The notes beneath the pieces were generated by a model. That model was not told the origin of the DNA, made no database searches, and was given only the letters and a program-made list of their open reading frames with translations. Positions 26,201 to 38,309 of a stretch of 64,000 nt of DNA are shown here, one piece after another; position 1 is the first letter of the stretch; every line of letters starts with the position of its first letter. This stretch comes from Onchocerca lupi (lineage: Eukaryota > Nematoda > Chromadorea > Rhabditida > Onchocercidae), in the NCBI GenBank assembly GCA_028564675.1, contig JAOVVO010000301.1, positions 1 to 64,000 on the forward strand, read 5' to 3'. The position numbers and the translations under genes were made by a program.

Positions 26201-26844
26201 TTCTACATCACATATGTAAACATACGAGTGTTCTCCTCTCACTTGATCGAAATGAGATTCCAAGCTCAAATTAAATTCCAGCAATCAATATTTGATAGAC
26301 TTTAAATAACAAGAAGTGAAAGTTGAATAAATCCAACGATGACCAAAAAAAAAATTCACTTCAATAGCTTCATTTTCAGCTTCTTGTTCCAATTGTTGTG
26401 ATTTCTTTTTTCTTCCAAGAGTCCCCAACTTATCAAAAAATGATTCATCCTGAAACAAATTCTGACAATTCCAGTATTTGTTGCAAGTACTAGATTAAGA
26501 AGATAAAGAAAATCGATAAATATTTCAGAAAAATTAGGATAAATAAATCTGACAGTGTTCCTAATATAAATCAGACAGATAAATTCTTCAAGAATTCATT
26601 ATCCTGTCCAAACAAAACCATTTTATCCATCTATAATAAAGAATCAAATTAAATTTCTTATAAACACTAATAAATATTATAAATGCTTTATTCGAAAAAA
26701 TATCTAATCAATCTAAATTTTTCTTCAGAGAAACATTATTACCAGAAATTTTAGAAAGAAGAATTAAAGTGTTCTAACCTTCTTCTCTTTTTTGATGGCC
26801 CCCTTCGGCGGAGAAGCTTGATCAATGGACGATCGCGATGCCAT
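23230..26844 (-). CDS. pat-6: Parvin/actopaxin (integrin-linked kinase partner)
   Basis: A cytoskeletal adaptor of the ILK-PINCH-parvin complex that links integrin attachments to actin; in nematodes it acts at muscle dense bodies and M-lines. Eight exons: 26779-26844, 26360-26449, 25498-25579, 24800-24987, 24459-24596, 23967-24143, 23627-23842 and 23230-23397, all phase-consistent, giving 374 residues, essentially the family size. The charged N-terminus has KKSQQLEQEAENEAIE and a later LEEGEEKRLL. Calponin-homology domain 1 covers about residues 90-195 (RVQEVIQLLIHWLN, VVKHIQEDLYDGQ). Domain 2 covers about 262-370 (DKLAHVKSSLLAFCNKHLN, ending LRILHSLFTRYKHV). The start is the ATG at 26842-26844. 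Introns 2 and 3 are the longest, and intron 3 carries a hairpin element. Confidence 0.97.
25057..25227. repeat. Double inverted-repeat (hairpin) element in pat-6 intron 3
   Basis: Two hairpins lie side by side. The first has arms of 22 bases (25057-25078 and 25116-25137) with one mismatch; its loop can partly pair as well. The second has arms of 39 bases (25136-25174 and 25189-25227) with one mismatch and a 14-base spacer. They abut or overlap by two bases at 25136-25137. No coding sequence is present. A MITE-like insertion or a structured RNA are the likely explanations. Confidence 0.85.
25580..26359 (-). other. pat-6 intron 2, 780 bases, no gene seen
   Basis: Intronic sequence between exons 2 and 3. 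The part around 25830-26230 is less AT-biased than the rest and could be an old repeat copy, but translated frames show no transposon domain that I recognise. Confidence 0.4.
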
Positions 26845-27795
26845 ATCCGAAACTAACATCACAGATTGCGCTCACTAATGGATATGGCACTACTACGATT
26901 TGTAGATGTAGTAGCAATATTTCGAGGAGAAATAAGATCGGTTAAGTGCTATCAGCTGGTTGTCAGTTGTCTGACTCTGCTAGTCCGTTAATGATTATTC
27001 TCGTCTCTGAGGCAAGCAGTTGCATTACAACTGAACAGATCCAGTGGTAGTGATATTAGAACAAAAGCAGCATGTAATTTCAAGCTGAAATCCACGAGTT
27101 TATTCGCTGCATCAGTCGTTTCGACTCAAATATAACGATTTCTGGATTCCGAAAAAAAATCAGAAAAGTGAGGAATTTAAGTCTGATTTCTAAAGCATTT
27201 CGGATAAAAAATAGATAAAGAAAGAAAGCAAGCCAATGAGGATTAAAAGTTTAGCATATTTTGGATGATATAGAAAATGGGAATCGTAACGAAAATTAGA
27301 TTATTCGTCGGAGATACTCTCCGCATCCCATTCTTCATAAGAGCAGTTTCACATTTGAGCGCAATATTGTTGCAAGCATAAGCACCAAAGATTAAACAAT
27401 TCATCTTGATAATTATAGAATTTACTAAATACAAGAATATTAACAAACATGAATAGCATAAAAAACTGTCGAGTAAATAAAACAAATGACAGTTACTGAC
27501 TTCAAATATTTACATGATAAAACGAATCAGAATTTTGAACTATGATAAAAAATATGGGTAATAAGAAAAAAACAATGACAATGATATCCCAAATTGTTAT
27601 AAGGAACGGGTTTTCTGTTTCTAGTTTTCATTTTTTATATGCAACTTCATGCACTCCGTATTAATTTTTATCATTTGACCTCAAAATTGCTCTTTTTCCA
27701 CCAATGTATCTGAGTTTTTCAAAAGAATTCCACTCAATAAAATAAAGCAGTTGCAAATCTAGAAGTTGCGAAGAAACAAGTTCATTTCTAACATT
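26845..27795 (-). other. Intergenic space between DDX46 3' end and pat-6 5' end
   Basis: The two genes are on the same strand with 951 bases between the DDX46 stop and the pat-6 start. This is too wide for a tight nematode operon. No exon chain is seen; the 27243-27485 open frame has no domain. Confidence 0.5.
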
Positions 27796-30700
27796 TCAAA
27801 AAACTTTGTATCTTCCTGTTGTTGAAGCATTCCGAGCACCTGTTTGTGCCTGCAAATAACGCGAATTCAAGTCTCATCTTGTTGAACTGTCAAGAATTTC
27901 AATGTCAATGATCCGTTAAATTGCTAATTTTAATGAATTCCTAGTGGTACTAGAATGCTCACATCCCACACTAAATTCTGATTAAAATCCTAAAACAAAG
28001 AAAAATAAAACAAAAAAATTACCATTTGTCGCACTGTATCCTTCATGATTCTTAAAATTTCCTCACGTGCACGACGTAACGCAAGTTCAGACCGAGCTTC
28101 CAAAAATAGGAAAAGTTTCCTCTCGCCATCTTTAGGCTCCTTATTGCCTGGATAATAGGATCCTTTCACAGAAATTCCAACATCAGCATATTCTTGTACC
28201 TGAGCTAAACTGTCCTGAAATTCTTATTTAAACAGTTTTGATAAGAGAAAATTTACGCTTTTTGTCACTTAAAAAACTCTTCAAATTGTCTTTCCTCATT
28301 TCTTTTCAAATTCAACGATTGAGAACCACATATTCACACAATCCATATTAGAACCGTCTCTAAAAACAGTATTTGAATTCCATCTAGAAAAAAAATTACA
28401 ATAAAACGTTTTACCCTGGAACATATTTTATAACGAATTTGCTGCGGGAAATCATTAATTTCAATTTCCTCTTCAAAGTACTGCAATTCCGTTTCTGTTT
28501 CGACTCCTGGAATTAACTCGGACGGAATGTAATTTAAGCGTTCATTCAACTGTTCTGCTTTTTGCTTCGCTATCGATTTTGCCTGAAACAAAAACTAGAT
28601 TAAGATTTCTACTATGTAAACTAAAATTATCAACAATTAATAATGTAAGTTTAAATTTATGCAATAATAATTACTGCATTTAACGGAAAATTTAAGATGC
28701 CTCTTCATACAGATGCATTAAAAATAGTTAACTAACCGATAACGCTATCGGCACCGCATCACTACCACGCATGACGGCCTCGGCTGTCAATGAAGCTGCA
28801 TCTTTTTCGACTGGTGCAGTGACTCCAAGCTGCTTTGCTTCAGCAATCTTTGCAGCCATTGCTCGCGCCTACAAACGAAAATCTTATATAAAAAAAGATA
28901 ATTATCTGACACAGAATTAAAATTTCTGTATTGGGAAAATACGAATTTTTCTATTAAAAAAAAAAAAAAACGAATACTTTTTCCAATTTGTCACCGGCAA
29001 CCCCTGAACCTGAGGTTGTACCACCAAAAGTATGACCCTCGACAATGCGTCTTCTACCCTTCATCATACTACTAAGCTGCTGCTCGATCTCATCATCATC
29101 ATCATCATCTACTGCATTTTCCATGCCATGCATCAGACGCGTAACTTTTCTCCTCGTTGCCTCTTTCTCATCTTCAGCCTGAAAAAAGAAAAATTTTTAT
29201 ATGTAAATTGCAAGATACAGGCAAAATGTATGTTGTATTTATATATAATTGTTCCAGAAAATCGACCCAAAAGTCACCTGATCATATTTGTAACCGCTTC
29301 CGGAAAATCCACAACCACCAATATGAATGGTTTTCCCCTCCGCTGCCATATGTGCTTTATATTCTTCCCACATCTTTTTCAGTGATTCTGGTGGTTCTTT
29401 CCCAGCTGTTTCGAAAGCACGACATACTTCGCCTGCCATGCGTTCCTGTCCTATAATTTGATAGAATAAAAGACAGACTTAAGATATTTGGAACTTTGAA
29501 CAATTATTTATTAGCTAATAAATTACCGGTTGGTAAGATAAAAGTATAGGCATATCCTTTATTGCCTGCCCTTCCTGTTCTACCAACACGATGCACATAG
29601 TCTTCATAATGATTTGGACAATCATAATTAACCACAAGAATCAGTTTCTTGATATCTAATCCTCGTGCAGCTACTGATGTTGCTACCTGCAAAAGGATAA
29701 TCATCGTAAAGCGAGATCAAATCGGGCTCTTAATTTTCAAACATTTGAAAATCTACGAACCCAATTTTCGAATAGAAAAAAAACGTACATGAAAAGAAAA
29801 GAAATCAAATTACTTACCAGTAATTTAATTTTACCGGCTTTATAGTCAAGTATTGTTGAGTCACGGTCGAACTGATCGATGCCACCATGTAGTGGAGCAC
29901 AGTTATAACCGCTGCGCATTAGTTGTGCAACTAGATCATCCGCTTTCTCTTGCTTGTCAACAAATACTAAGACATTTCCATTTTCCCAATAAACACCAAG
30001 CAATTCCAAAAGTTTTAGCATTTTTTGATGCTCTTCCAGAATTACAACATTCTGATTCACATCGTCACAAACAACGCTTTTACCTCCTACCTGAAAACAA
30101 TTTGATTTCAAATTCAGTTAAGACTTGAAACAAAATGAGTTCTGCAAAACAAATTGCAAATCCCTACATAAAAAAAAAATTAAGCACCATTATTTCAATT
30201 GGCTTATCCAAAATCTTTCTTGCAAGTGCTTCCATTTGTCGCGGAAAGGTTGCAGAGAATAGAACTGTCTGCCTATCGGGTCGTATATTATTCACTATTT
30301 TCATCACTTGTGGCTCGAATCCCATATCAAACATTCTGTCTGCTTCATCTAGTACGAGATATGTTACCCGTCGCAAATTTGTTACTTTACCTTAAAAATT
30401 TAACAAGAAATAGAATCAGTAACTTAATCTTAAAAAACAGAAAATGATATAATTGCAGGAATATAATAGAAAAAGACAAATATATGATTCTGATCCATGA
30501 AAGCACAAACAGCAATGATAAAAATGGGAATCTAAATCAGCAAAATAATAGCCGGATGCCTAACAAAATAATTTAACCTTTATTTGCAGCAAGCATATCC
30601 GTAAGACGTCCAACAGTACAAACAACAACTTCGGCTCCTCGTTTCAAATCTCCTATTTGATCAGATATTCCGACACCACCATAAACACATGCAACACGGA

Positions 30701-32949
30701 TATCTAGCTGTTTCGCGAACTTATTTGCTTCCTTCCATGTCTGCATTGCAAGTTCTCTTGTTGGTGACATTATTACGGCTGAAAAATCACTTTCAATTAG
30801 TTAATTTGATGAATTTTAAAAATTGCAATGTTGATGATCGTTCTGATTGTGAAATACAGCAATTAACAGAATTTGGACTGTTTTTGTGAAACATACCTAT
30901 AGGGCCATCCATTTCTTCCAGTTCTGGTTGATCTAATATGTGTCTAAACATAGGTAACAAAAAGGCAAGTGTTTTACCACTACCAGTTTTAGCAATACCA
31001 ATGACATCACGACCACTGATTATTGCTGGAATTGCTTGAGATTGGATTGGTGTCGGTTTCTTATATCCTAGCCTAAATATTAAATATCAATAAATTTCCA
31101 CAAATTAACACCTTTTCTAATAATTTTTATCCATAGAAAAATTACTCGCTTTAAGCAGAAACAATGTAAATTATTAAACTGCTAACTTTTTCAAGGTGCT
31201 CAGAATCTTCCATTCGACTCCACATTGTGCCCATGATCGAACAGGTTTTGGACAATTTTTACCTCGCACACGTATATCCAGTTCTTCCCGGTACTCATCT
31301 ATTTCTTTCTTCGTTATTTTCCCCAGTTCAGCAGTTTCAACATAGAAATTTTTACGGAAAGGGCGATAGTATACCTTTGAAAAAGAAAAATCATAAAAAT
31401 TTTCCTGAATGTTACAGTATTGGCCATAACAAGAAAGTTCTGGTTCATACAGAAAATCGAAGAAATTGATATAATTGACAATTTGCGGAAGGACTATTTC
31501 CAAGATTTTTATAAAGCATAAATATCATAAAGATACTGAAATATTATTGCCTTAGAATGGTCAGTTTGCGGCAGCTGCCTTCCCTTTGCAATCAATGATG
31601 AAGCTGCTTTCTCAATATCGAAGTCATCAATAACAGGCTAAAACAACAGCAACTAATTAAAAGAGATGAAGGATGAAACATTATCTAATTAATTACCTAT
31701 CATTCTTCATAAGTAATATAGATAAGTTTGTTATTGCGAAATAACAACTAAATTCCACGACAGTAAATAAAGTTTTAGTGCCAGAATGAAAAAAAAAAAA
31801 AGTGTTTGTAAGACAGAAAATAAAGTTGTGCACCTCAATTTCGTCTTCTGCTTCGACAATTTCACCCTTCTTTGGTTCCAAATTTGTATCTGACTTGATG
31901 ACAACTATGCGGACCTTTCCCTCATTACCCTGGAACAAAAATATAGGAAGTAATTTTTAGTTTATACATTTGATCCCAACCGCAGTAAAATGTTTGTTTC
32001 ACCTGCTCTAGCCCATATTTAGAAGCACGGACTTCTTTATTGACCTCAGACATGAATGCATCCAGTGGATCAATTTCATCGTCATCCTCTGACTCTTTCC
32101 TGCAGTTTCATATTCGGAAATTCATTTTATTAGAAAAAATTAGAAAAATAACTTAAAAAAAGAGCTTCTTTTTAAAAGCTTAGTTTAAAAAAAAATGCAT
32201 GCGTATCAAATGATCTCGAAATGTTTTTGAATAAAAACTTATCGACTTGCAACTGCTTTTGAAAAGAGCAAAGTAGCAAAAATTTTGTGTATTACAGTTG
32301 CAACAAATCAAAACAGTCGATCAAAAAGAAGCCAATCAGTGCTCCAAATTGATAAACAGAAGCGGTTACTTTTCAATATCCTGTGGTGTACTTTCTTCGT
32401 CTTCTTCTTCGTTATCCAATGTCCATTTCTTCTCCAGCTGCTGCTTTTCCTCTATTTTCGAAGTACTTTCTTCGCTTGTTGTTAAATCTCCTTTCTTCCG
32501 TTCCAAGCGCCATTTTTCAATTCTTTCACGACGCTTCTGCATTTCAACTTCTAATTTTCTTTCAGCTTCATTCTGCAATTTACAATAGGAGAAACTTCCA
32601 TGTATGAATTTTTCTTAAAAGACAAATCACACAGATGGATGTAACAAATGCTTCTGAATTATTGCTATTCCCAAATTATTGAATCAAAAACCTTATCTGT
32701 CATGGCAACGATTTCACCCAAGTCCAAATCTTTATCCTTCTTTTTATCCTTTTTGCCATCTCGATCAGATCGATCCCGAGAACGACTTCGGTCCCTTTTC
32801 TTTGGTGATCTGCTGCGATCCTTCGCCCGCTTATCCCGTGGTGAACGACTTCGATTGCGACGGATTTTTTCGCGTTTCGGTGAACGATGTCTTTTTAAAT
32901 CCACTTTATCTCGACTACTACGAGAACTGTTTTTTTCATGCGAACCCAT
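27796..32949 (-). CDS. DDX46: DEAD-box RNA helicase DDX46/Prp5
   Basis: A nuclear ATP-dependent helicase that bridges U1 and U2 snRNPs during prespliceosome assembly. Seventeen exons: 32692-32949, 32370-32572, 32003-32099, 31834-31929, 31551-31637, 31187-31374, 30897-31072, 30578-30778, 30188-30390, 29818-30090, 29527-29686, 29278-29450, 28978-29178, 28737-28868, 28415-28582, 28023-28214 and 27796-27849; 953 residues. The N-terminus is an RS-like region (about 1-80). The family signature ESEDDDEIDPLDAFM is near residue 155 and DHSK...YRPFRKNFY near 245. Helicase motifs follow: AKTGSGKT (about 336), PTREL (about 374), DEAD (about 449), SAT (about 482), ARGLD (about 600) and HRVGRTGR (about 625). 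The C-terminal domain ends GRYKVF, matching the GRYKVL end of the human protein. The 31375-31550 intron uses a GC donor. A leader acceptor three bases before the ATG supports the start. Confidence 0.97.
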
Positions 32950-32956
32950 TCACTAC
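32950..32956 (-). promoter_or_regulatory. Candidate spliced-leader acceptor for DDX46
   Basis: On the minus strand the sequence TTTTGTAG ends three bases before the DDX46 ATG. There is no coding exon upstream, so this is best read as a trans-splice acceptor. Confidence 0.5.
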
Positions 32957-33590
32957 AAAATAATCGTTTTCGAAAAGCACTACATTAAAATGAAATTTTA
33001 TGCAAAACAATGCGGCGAAATCCAGGAAAGAAACATCCATAGCCGGACTAAGATAGCATTTTTCACTTTATGGTGACTTTTTCCTTATAAAATGATTCCT
33101 TGCAATGGCCAAAGCCAATCAATTTAGTTTGTCACTAATTCGATTTATATAAATTGCATTCGCTGATAATAAAAGCAGTAGAAACAAGGAAATAAGGATT
33201 AGTATTCCAACATTTCATAGTAAATCCAACAAAATCAGACCTTACAAAGAATGAAAGTAGTATCTAGGATTCTCAAATTTGATGTACTCGATCTCTCTGT
33301 CCTAAAGCTCAAGTTCTGTTCTTAGAGTGCTACCTTATATCTTCCTGCAAACTTTGGCCTTATCCCTGAATATCATAAATCCCGCAGCCCCATCATCCAC
33401 ACACTAACAAACAACCTCCAATACCTAGAAAATATGCTTCAATTACGAAACGACGGCTCGGGCGAGATAGAAAGGTTTCAGATTTGGAACTGAACGGTTA
33501 GTTTGCTTTGATGCCCGGGAGTGTGATTTAAGTTTGGTTGAAGACGACTTGACTTTAGGAGTCGTGACGAATCTCCTCCGTTTCTCTACA
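32957..33590. other. Shared promoter region of divergent DDX46 and PLPBP
   Basis: The start codons of the two genes are 641 bases apart on opposite strands. The stretch holds no other coding exon. It includes a GC-richer patch around 33440-33560 just upstream of the PLPBP start. Confidence 0.5.
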
Positions 33591-35352
33591 ATGGCTGTAA
33601 GACAGCTGGGGGACTTGTGTCGTGATTCGGTTGGAGTTTGTAATGAATTGAATGGTTCGGCAATAGTTGATAACCTTCAATTCATTTTACAACGTATCGA
33701 AAATGCGTCAAAAAAAGCAGAAGGAAGTCCGTACTGGCGTGGACAAAACCCGTCACTGGTTGCTGTTTCGAAGACGAAATCCCCTTCGCTCATTCAGTAG
33801 GTGTTATTTTCTTCGTTTGAGCCGAAATTCGGTTTTTCTCACTCGATTTAAACATAAAATCACATGATGCAGACTTATCCTGATATGGTTTCACTGCACC
33901 TCATGGCTTCAGGTATGCTTCTTGAAGAAAAAGCTGCAGTACGAGCAGCCCAGCAATCCAGTAGTTGAATTAGTGTATAGCATAGAACTTAGGTTTTTAA
34001 TTTCGTATAAATTAGGATTTGCTCTTCATTCTTTTTATAGAACAGAATAGGAATTAAGGATAGAATGAGTCACTGTGCCGCCAAAGAACTGTGAAATATC
34101 ATTTGGTTTTTGCATAATTTTCGAAACTTTGAATTTCTCAACTGTAGACATTTCAAGATGTTGCTACGATGCGGGACAAAAGAAATTCGGCGAGAATTAT
34201 ATTCAAGAACTTGTAGATAAAGCGGAAGCTTTGAAATCAAAATGTCCAACTATACAATGGCATTTTATTGGCACAATTCAGTCAAACAAGGTGCTGTTTT
34301 TAAATTTCAATTGAAAACGATGTGGATAAAGAGGAGTTTCAAATAATCAGTGTAGAAAATCTCAAATGTAATGAGGGTTCCTCTGAAATTGAGAAGTATT
34401 TGGTGCAAACAAATTAAATTTGAATTATTTTCATAAATTGTTTTTAAGGCAAGTTTTTGAAAAAATTTTGTGATTTATATGTTTGTAATCATTTTTCTTG
34501 ACATACTTTAATTTGGTAGATTGTAAAGCTGGCAGAAATTGATAACTTGAATTGTGTGGAAACGATCTGCAGCAAGAAACATTCCTCCATTCTGGAAAAA
34601 GCTATTGCAAAACATAATCGAACATTGAAGGTTCTAGTACAGGTTAATACAAGTAAAGAAAATCAGAAAGGAGGTACAACACCGGAAATGGTTCGTTGTT
34701 TCATTGTCCGATGTCATTGTTTCGTGATGATTACAGTGTTTCAAGAACTCTATAATGTAAGATATTTTCAAGTTGTATGGGATGAAGAGTTTTGCTTTTT
34801 TCTGGTTGATGAATTCAAAAACTCTACAAATGTATTTGAGAACAGATTAGTGCAGGTTTTATGACTGATTCTTCCTCACTTTAGGAATAAAAAATTTGTC
34901 ACTTCAAGGATAAAAAATGCTTGATTTTTAGGCAGTGGAATTGGCTGAGTTTATTCTAATGCATTGTCCTTCACTGAAATTCAGTGGCTTCATGACAATT
35001 GGATCTTTTGCGCATAATGCATTAGAGACTTCCAACAAAGAGTTTAAGGAACTTTTCGAAGTGCGGAAAAGGTAAATTGTATCAGTTTGCTTTTTATTTC
35101 TGGTTTTCAAGTTTTTGTATAAATTTAGGTGTTATTTCAAATATTTCAGTTTTAAAATTTTTTTGTTGTCGTTTAGACAAGCTTTCTAGATTTTGTGAAC
35201 TCACAAAGAAAAATGAGGAAGATTTTGAACTTTCAATGGGAATGTCAAACGATTTTGAAGCTGCAATAATGTTGGGCAGCACATCAGTACGTGTTGGTAG
35301 CGCCATATTTGGACCTCGTTTACAAACGGGGAACATTGACCTTATCACCTAG
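33591..35352 (+). CDS. PLPBP: Pyridoxal phosphate homeostasis protein (YggS/PROSC family)
   Basis: A PLP-binding protein that buffers free vitamin B6 and is conserved from bacteria to animals. Exons: 33591-33796, 34158-34290, 34520-34690, 34932-35071, a probable 17-nt microexon 35112-35128, and 35177-35352; 280 residues. Lys61 in LVAVSKTK is the PLP lysine. FGENYIQEL, WHFIGTIQSNK, KVLVQVNTSKE, SGFMTIGSF, ELSMGMSNDF and GSTSVRVGSAIFG are family motifs in order. The join between the fourth exon and the last is the weak point: direct splicing from 35071 to 35177 breaks the frame, while the microexon restores it with a short linker. Retaining all of 35112-35176 also keeps the frame but inserts a hydrophobic stretch unlike the family. 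The start is the ATG at 33591; in-frame sequence upstream lacks an ATG. Confidence 0.9.
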
Positions 35353-36020
35353 TATTTTCATGATTCGTGTGGCTTAATCATCTTGAGTATTCTTTAATTT
35401 ATGTTCCTTAAAAATTTTGCAGTATTTTTGTTCCAATCTTTCGTGTTGTTTTACGAATTTATCTTGAGATTATTACCAAATTGAAGATTTCTAGTTTCGT
35501 TCAAGATTTTTAAAACATGATGCTTAATTAATCAATACATTGTTTAGATTTAAATCCATTATGTAAGTTGATGCAAAAAATTTTTTCATAATTTTGTTTT
35601 AATTTCATGAACATTACTTGAAGTTATGATAATATATTTATTTTCTGAGCACTTTCAAGCATCTTTCTTTTTCGTAGATTAAGGGATATTGCATCCAATA
35701 TTAATGTTATTGATTGTAAGTCCTGTTAAGAATTTGATTTCTTAATATGAAGCAGACTTGTTATAACATTTACTTTTCCCTCAGACTATTTGTAAATTTG
35801 AAAATCATATTGGACTAAGTGGTATTCCCTAATGGTAATTGGCTGTTATCAGATATTTTGCTTCGGAAATGATATCCAAAATCGCTTTTGACAAAAGAAC
35901 AATACGTATATCATATGTATTATTCATGAGAAGAATAGGCTGTAATGCTACGATACAAAATGTTGGGCGATCATGATTTTGCAGGCAAAGCGTCGAACGA
36001 TTTTGTTTTTTTAACACTTT
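35353..36020 (+). other. Intergenic space between PLPBP and GDP-fucose transporter
   Basis: About 0.68 kb of AT-rich sequence between two same-strand genes, holding the PLPBP 3' UTR and the transporter's promoter or outron. No exon is seen. Confidence 0.5.
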
Positions 36021-36030
36021 AAAATTATAG
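36021..36030 (+). promoter_or_regulatory. Candidate spliced-leader acceptor for GDP-fucose transporter
   Basis: AAAATTATAG ends at 36030, seven bases before the in-frame ATG at 36038. A T-rich stretch precedes it and no upstream coding exon was found. Confidence 0.45.
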
Positions 36031-36037
36031 TTGGAAG

Positions 36038-38213
36038 ATGAAAAATGGACATAAACGGAAATCACTCATGCAGAAATATGTCAAAATATTTATTGTCATC
36101 TTCCTGTACTGGTAAATTAATGAATTTAGAAGTACTTGAAGAATTTTAACAGTATTTCAGATTTCTTGGCAAATTTTTTAAGATTCGATTCAGATGAAAG
36201 TATTGAAAACATGATTTATTTAGGTTGTGTTCGATAGGTCTCGTATTTCTGAACAAGTATTTGCTTAGCAATGAGTCACTTGAGGTAATATTTATTATTA
36301 TGGAAATATTTTTGTTTGGTTCTAGGGATTAGTGTTGAATGCCTTGTAACTGCTTACTTCCGAAATCTAGAGTTCTGAATTATATTAAGAATATTCTAAA
36401 CTTGTAGCTCAATGCACCATTGTTTATAACTTGGTATCAATGTTTTGTGACAGTGATGCTATGTTGTGTTTTTTACTATTTTTCTAAGCTATATCCATCG
36501 CTGTTTACATTTCCATTCGTGGCTTTTGATCACCGAATTTCGCGAGAGGTATATATATATATTTATATATTTCAAAATTTAATATGTTTATGGTATTGGT
36601 TTTTGTTTTTTTTTTTCTTTTTTTTTTTTTTAGTTTCCTTGACTTTTATTGTATCATTAACAAATCTGGATGTATCTAGGATCTATTCTGCATTTAAATT
36701 GCTTAAAAATGTGACGTTTTCTTCTCTTTGTCCACTGTACGTTTTAATGTTGCATTCCCAGGTCCTGCCGCTGTCATTTATATTTGTTGCAATGATAGCT
36801 ACGAATAATCTTTGCTTGAAGTATGTCGGTGTCTCATTTTATTATATTGGAAGATCGCTTGCTACTGTTTTCAATGTGGTAAGTGAAATTTGAAATATGG
36901 ATGTACTGTTCATAAATATGTGTTGCAAAAAGAAAATACATTTTAGTTACAGAAAAGTGAGAGCGGTTACAGAAAAAATAATTATTGCTTAAAGTTAAAA
37001 TACTGCAGAATGATGTGTTGGGTTGAAAATTTTTTCTTGGCTATGATGTATTTTTATTGGATTTTTAAGTTGTAACTGATACCAAACCTTTAACCAATTT
37101 CATGTGTAATTTAGATATGCTGTTATCTTATTTTGGGACAACTGGCATCATTAAAAGCGATTCTGTGCTGTGCATTAATTATTGGAGGTTTTTTTCTTGG
37201 CGTAGATCAGGAAGATGACGCGGGTATAGTTATATACTTTCAGCTGAGAAAGTTCTTTGTGATGTATTTTCTTTCCTCAAAGTGGATTTTGGCTTTCAAA
37301 ATGGTTGCATTGCGGTAGATATTTTTTCCTTTAAAATTTAACTTTCATAGGAACTTTATCCATCACTGGTGTTATCTATGGTGTAGCAGCGTCAGTGTTT
37401 GTTGCTTTGAATGCCATTTACACACAGCGAACTCTTCCATCAGTTGGCGATAGTATTGCGCAGCTCATTTTGTAAGTTAAATAAATCATTACGAGATGAG
37501 ATTAATTGATTGGATTGCCAAGTAATGATAACTACAGTGAATCAAAATGAATTATATAAAAGAACTTTGAATAATTCCAAGGTTTTGTCTTTCTTGGAAC
37601 TCTTCATATTTTCAGATATAACAATATTAATGCATTAGTGTTATTCCTACCTGTCATGTTATTTACTGGTGATATCAATGAAGTGTTTTATTTCCGTTAC
37701 TTATCTTCTTTACGATTTTGGACTTTAATGACATTATCTGGTATTTTTGGTTTTTTAATGAGTTATGTTACTGGATGGCAGATTCAGGTAGATATTTACT
37801 TTCCTTTACATTCAGTGGAACGATAATTTAGCACTTTAATCTGCCAGTTCCGATTTTATTCTTGATTCCATTATCCAGGTAACATCGCCTTTAACACATA
37901 ATATCAGTGGCACCGCCAAAGCGGCAGCACAAACTATTATTGCTGTTGTATGGTGGCAGGAGATGAAATCATTGCTTTGGTGGATAAGTAATGCAGTTGT
38001 TCTCGGTGGTTCGGCTGCATATACAATGGTCAAACGAAGAGTTAGTTGTTATAGTTATTCCTGGTGATGTTTCTTAGCATCTACCATCAAGAGCTGATTT
38101 AGAAGCAAAAAACTCAATTTTCAACTTAAGAGAATCAAATTGTGTTTCAGTTTAAATGAGTAACCCAATTTTTTTATTTCTTCTAGGTTCGATTTTCGGA
38201 ATCAAATTCATAA
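36038..38213 (+). CDS. SLC35C1: GDP-fucose transporter (SLC35C1-like)
   Basis: A Golgi antiporter that imports GDP-fucose for fucosylation of glycans. Nine exons: 36038-36111, 36224-36284, 36408-36548, 36762-36878, 37115-37223, 37351-37471, 37616-37787, 37879-38040 and 38187-38213; 327 residues, with multiple hydrophobic segments throughout. Family motifs in order are VFLNKYLLS, PLFITWYQC, NNLCLKYVGVSFYYIGRSL, IIGGFFLGVDQE, LNAIYTQRTLP, YNNINALVLFLP, GFLMSYVTGWQIQ and TSPLTHNISGTAKAAAQT. These match the GDP-fucose branch rather than other nucleotide-sugar carriers. The upstream ATG at 36038 is preferred over the in-frame ATG at 36068 because it follows a good acceptor and gives a basic cytosolic N-terminus. 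A likely poly(A) signal lies about 90 bases past the stop. Confidence 0.95.
36597..36633 (+). repeat. T-rich homopolymer tract in transporter intron 3
   Basis: A nearly unbroken T tract lies within the intron between exons 3 and 4. An open frame running through it (36420-36893) is an artefact of intron read-through. Confidence 0.7.
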
Positions 38214-38303
38214 ACTTGCATTTTAGTTTTTTATTTGTCTGTAAATAGCCGTATTTCGCGTATATCTCTTACTTTCAAGGAAATGGTTGATAAGTATGAG
38301 ACT

Positions 38304-38309
38304 AATAAA
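38304..38309 (+). terminator. Poly(A) signal AATAAA for GDP-fucose transporter
   Basis: A canonical hexamer lies 91 bases after the transporter stop codon on the coding strand and is the nearest good candidate for 3' end formation. Confidence 0.5.

Noticed and set aside
25830..26230. Possible retrotransposon fragment in pat-6 intron 2
   Set aside because: Translations of both strands show no reverse transcriptase or endonuclease motif that I could defend.
32648..33076. 142-residue plus-strand frame rich in Ser/Arg/Leu
   Set aside because: It is the antisense shadow of the RS-like first exon of DDX46.
36420..36893. 157-residue open frame through a poly(T) tract
   Set aside because: It reads through the transporter intron 3; splicing at 36548 and 36762 gives the conserved protein.
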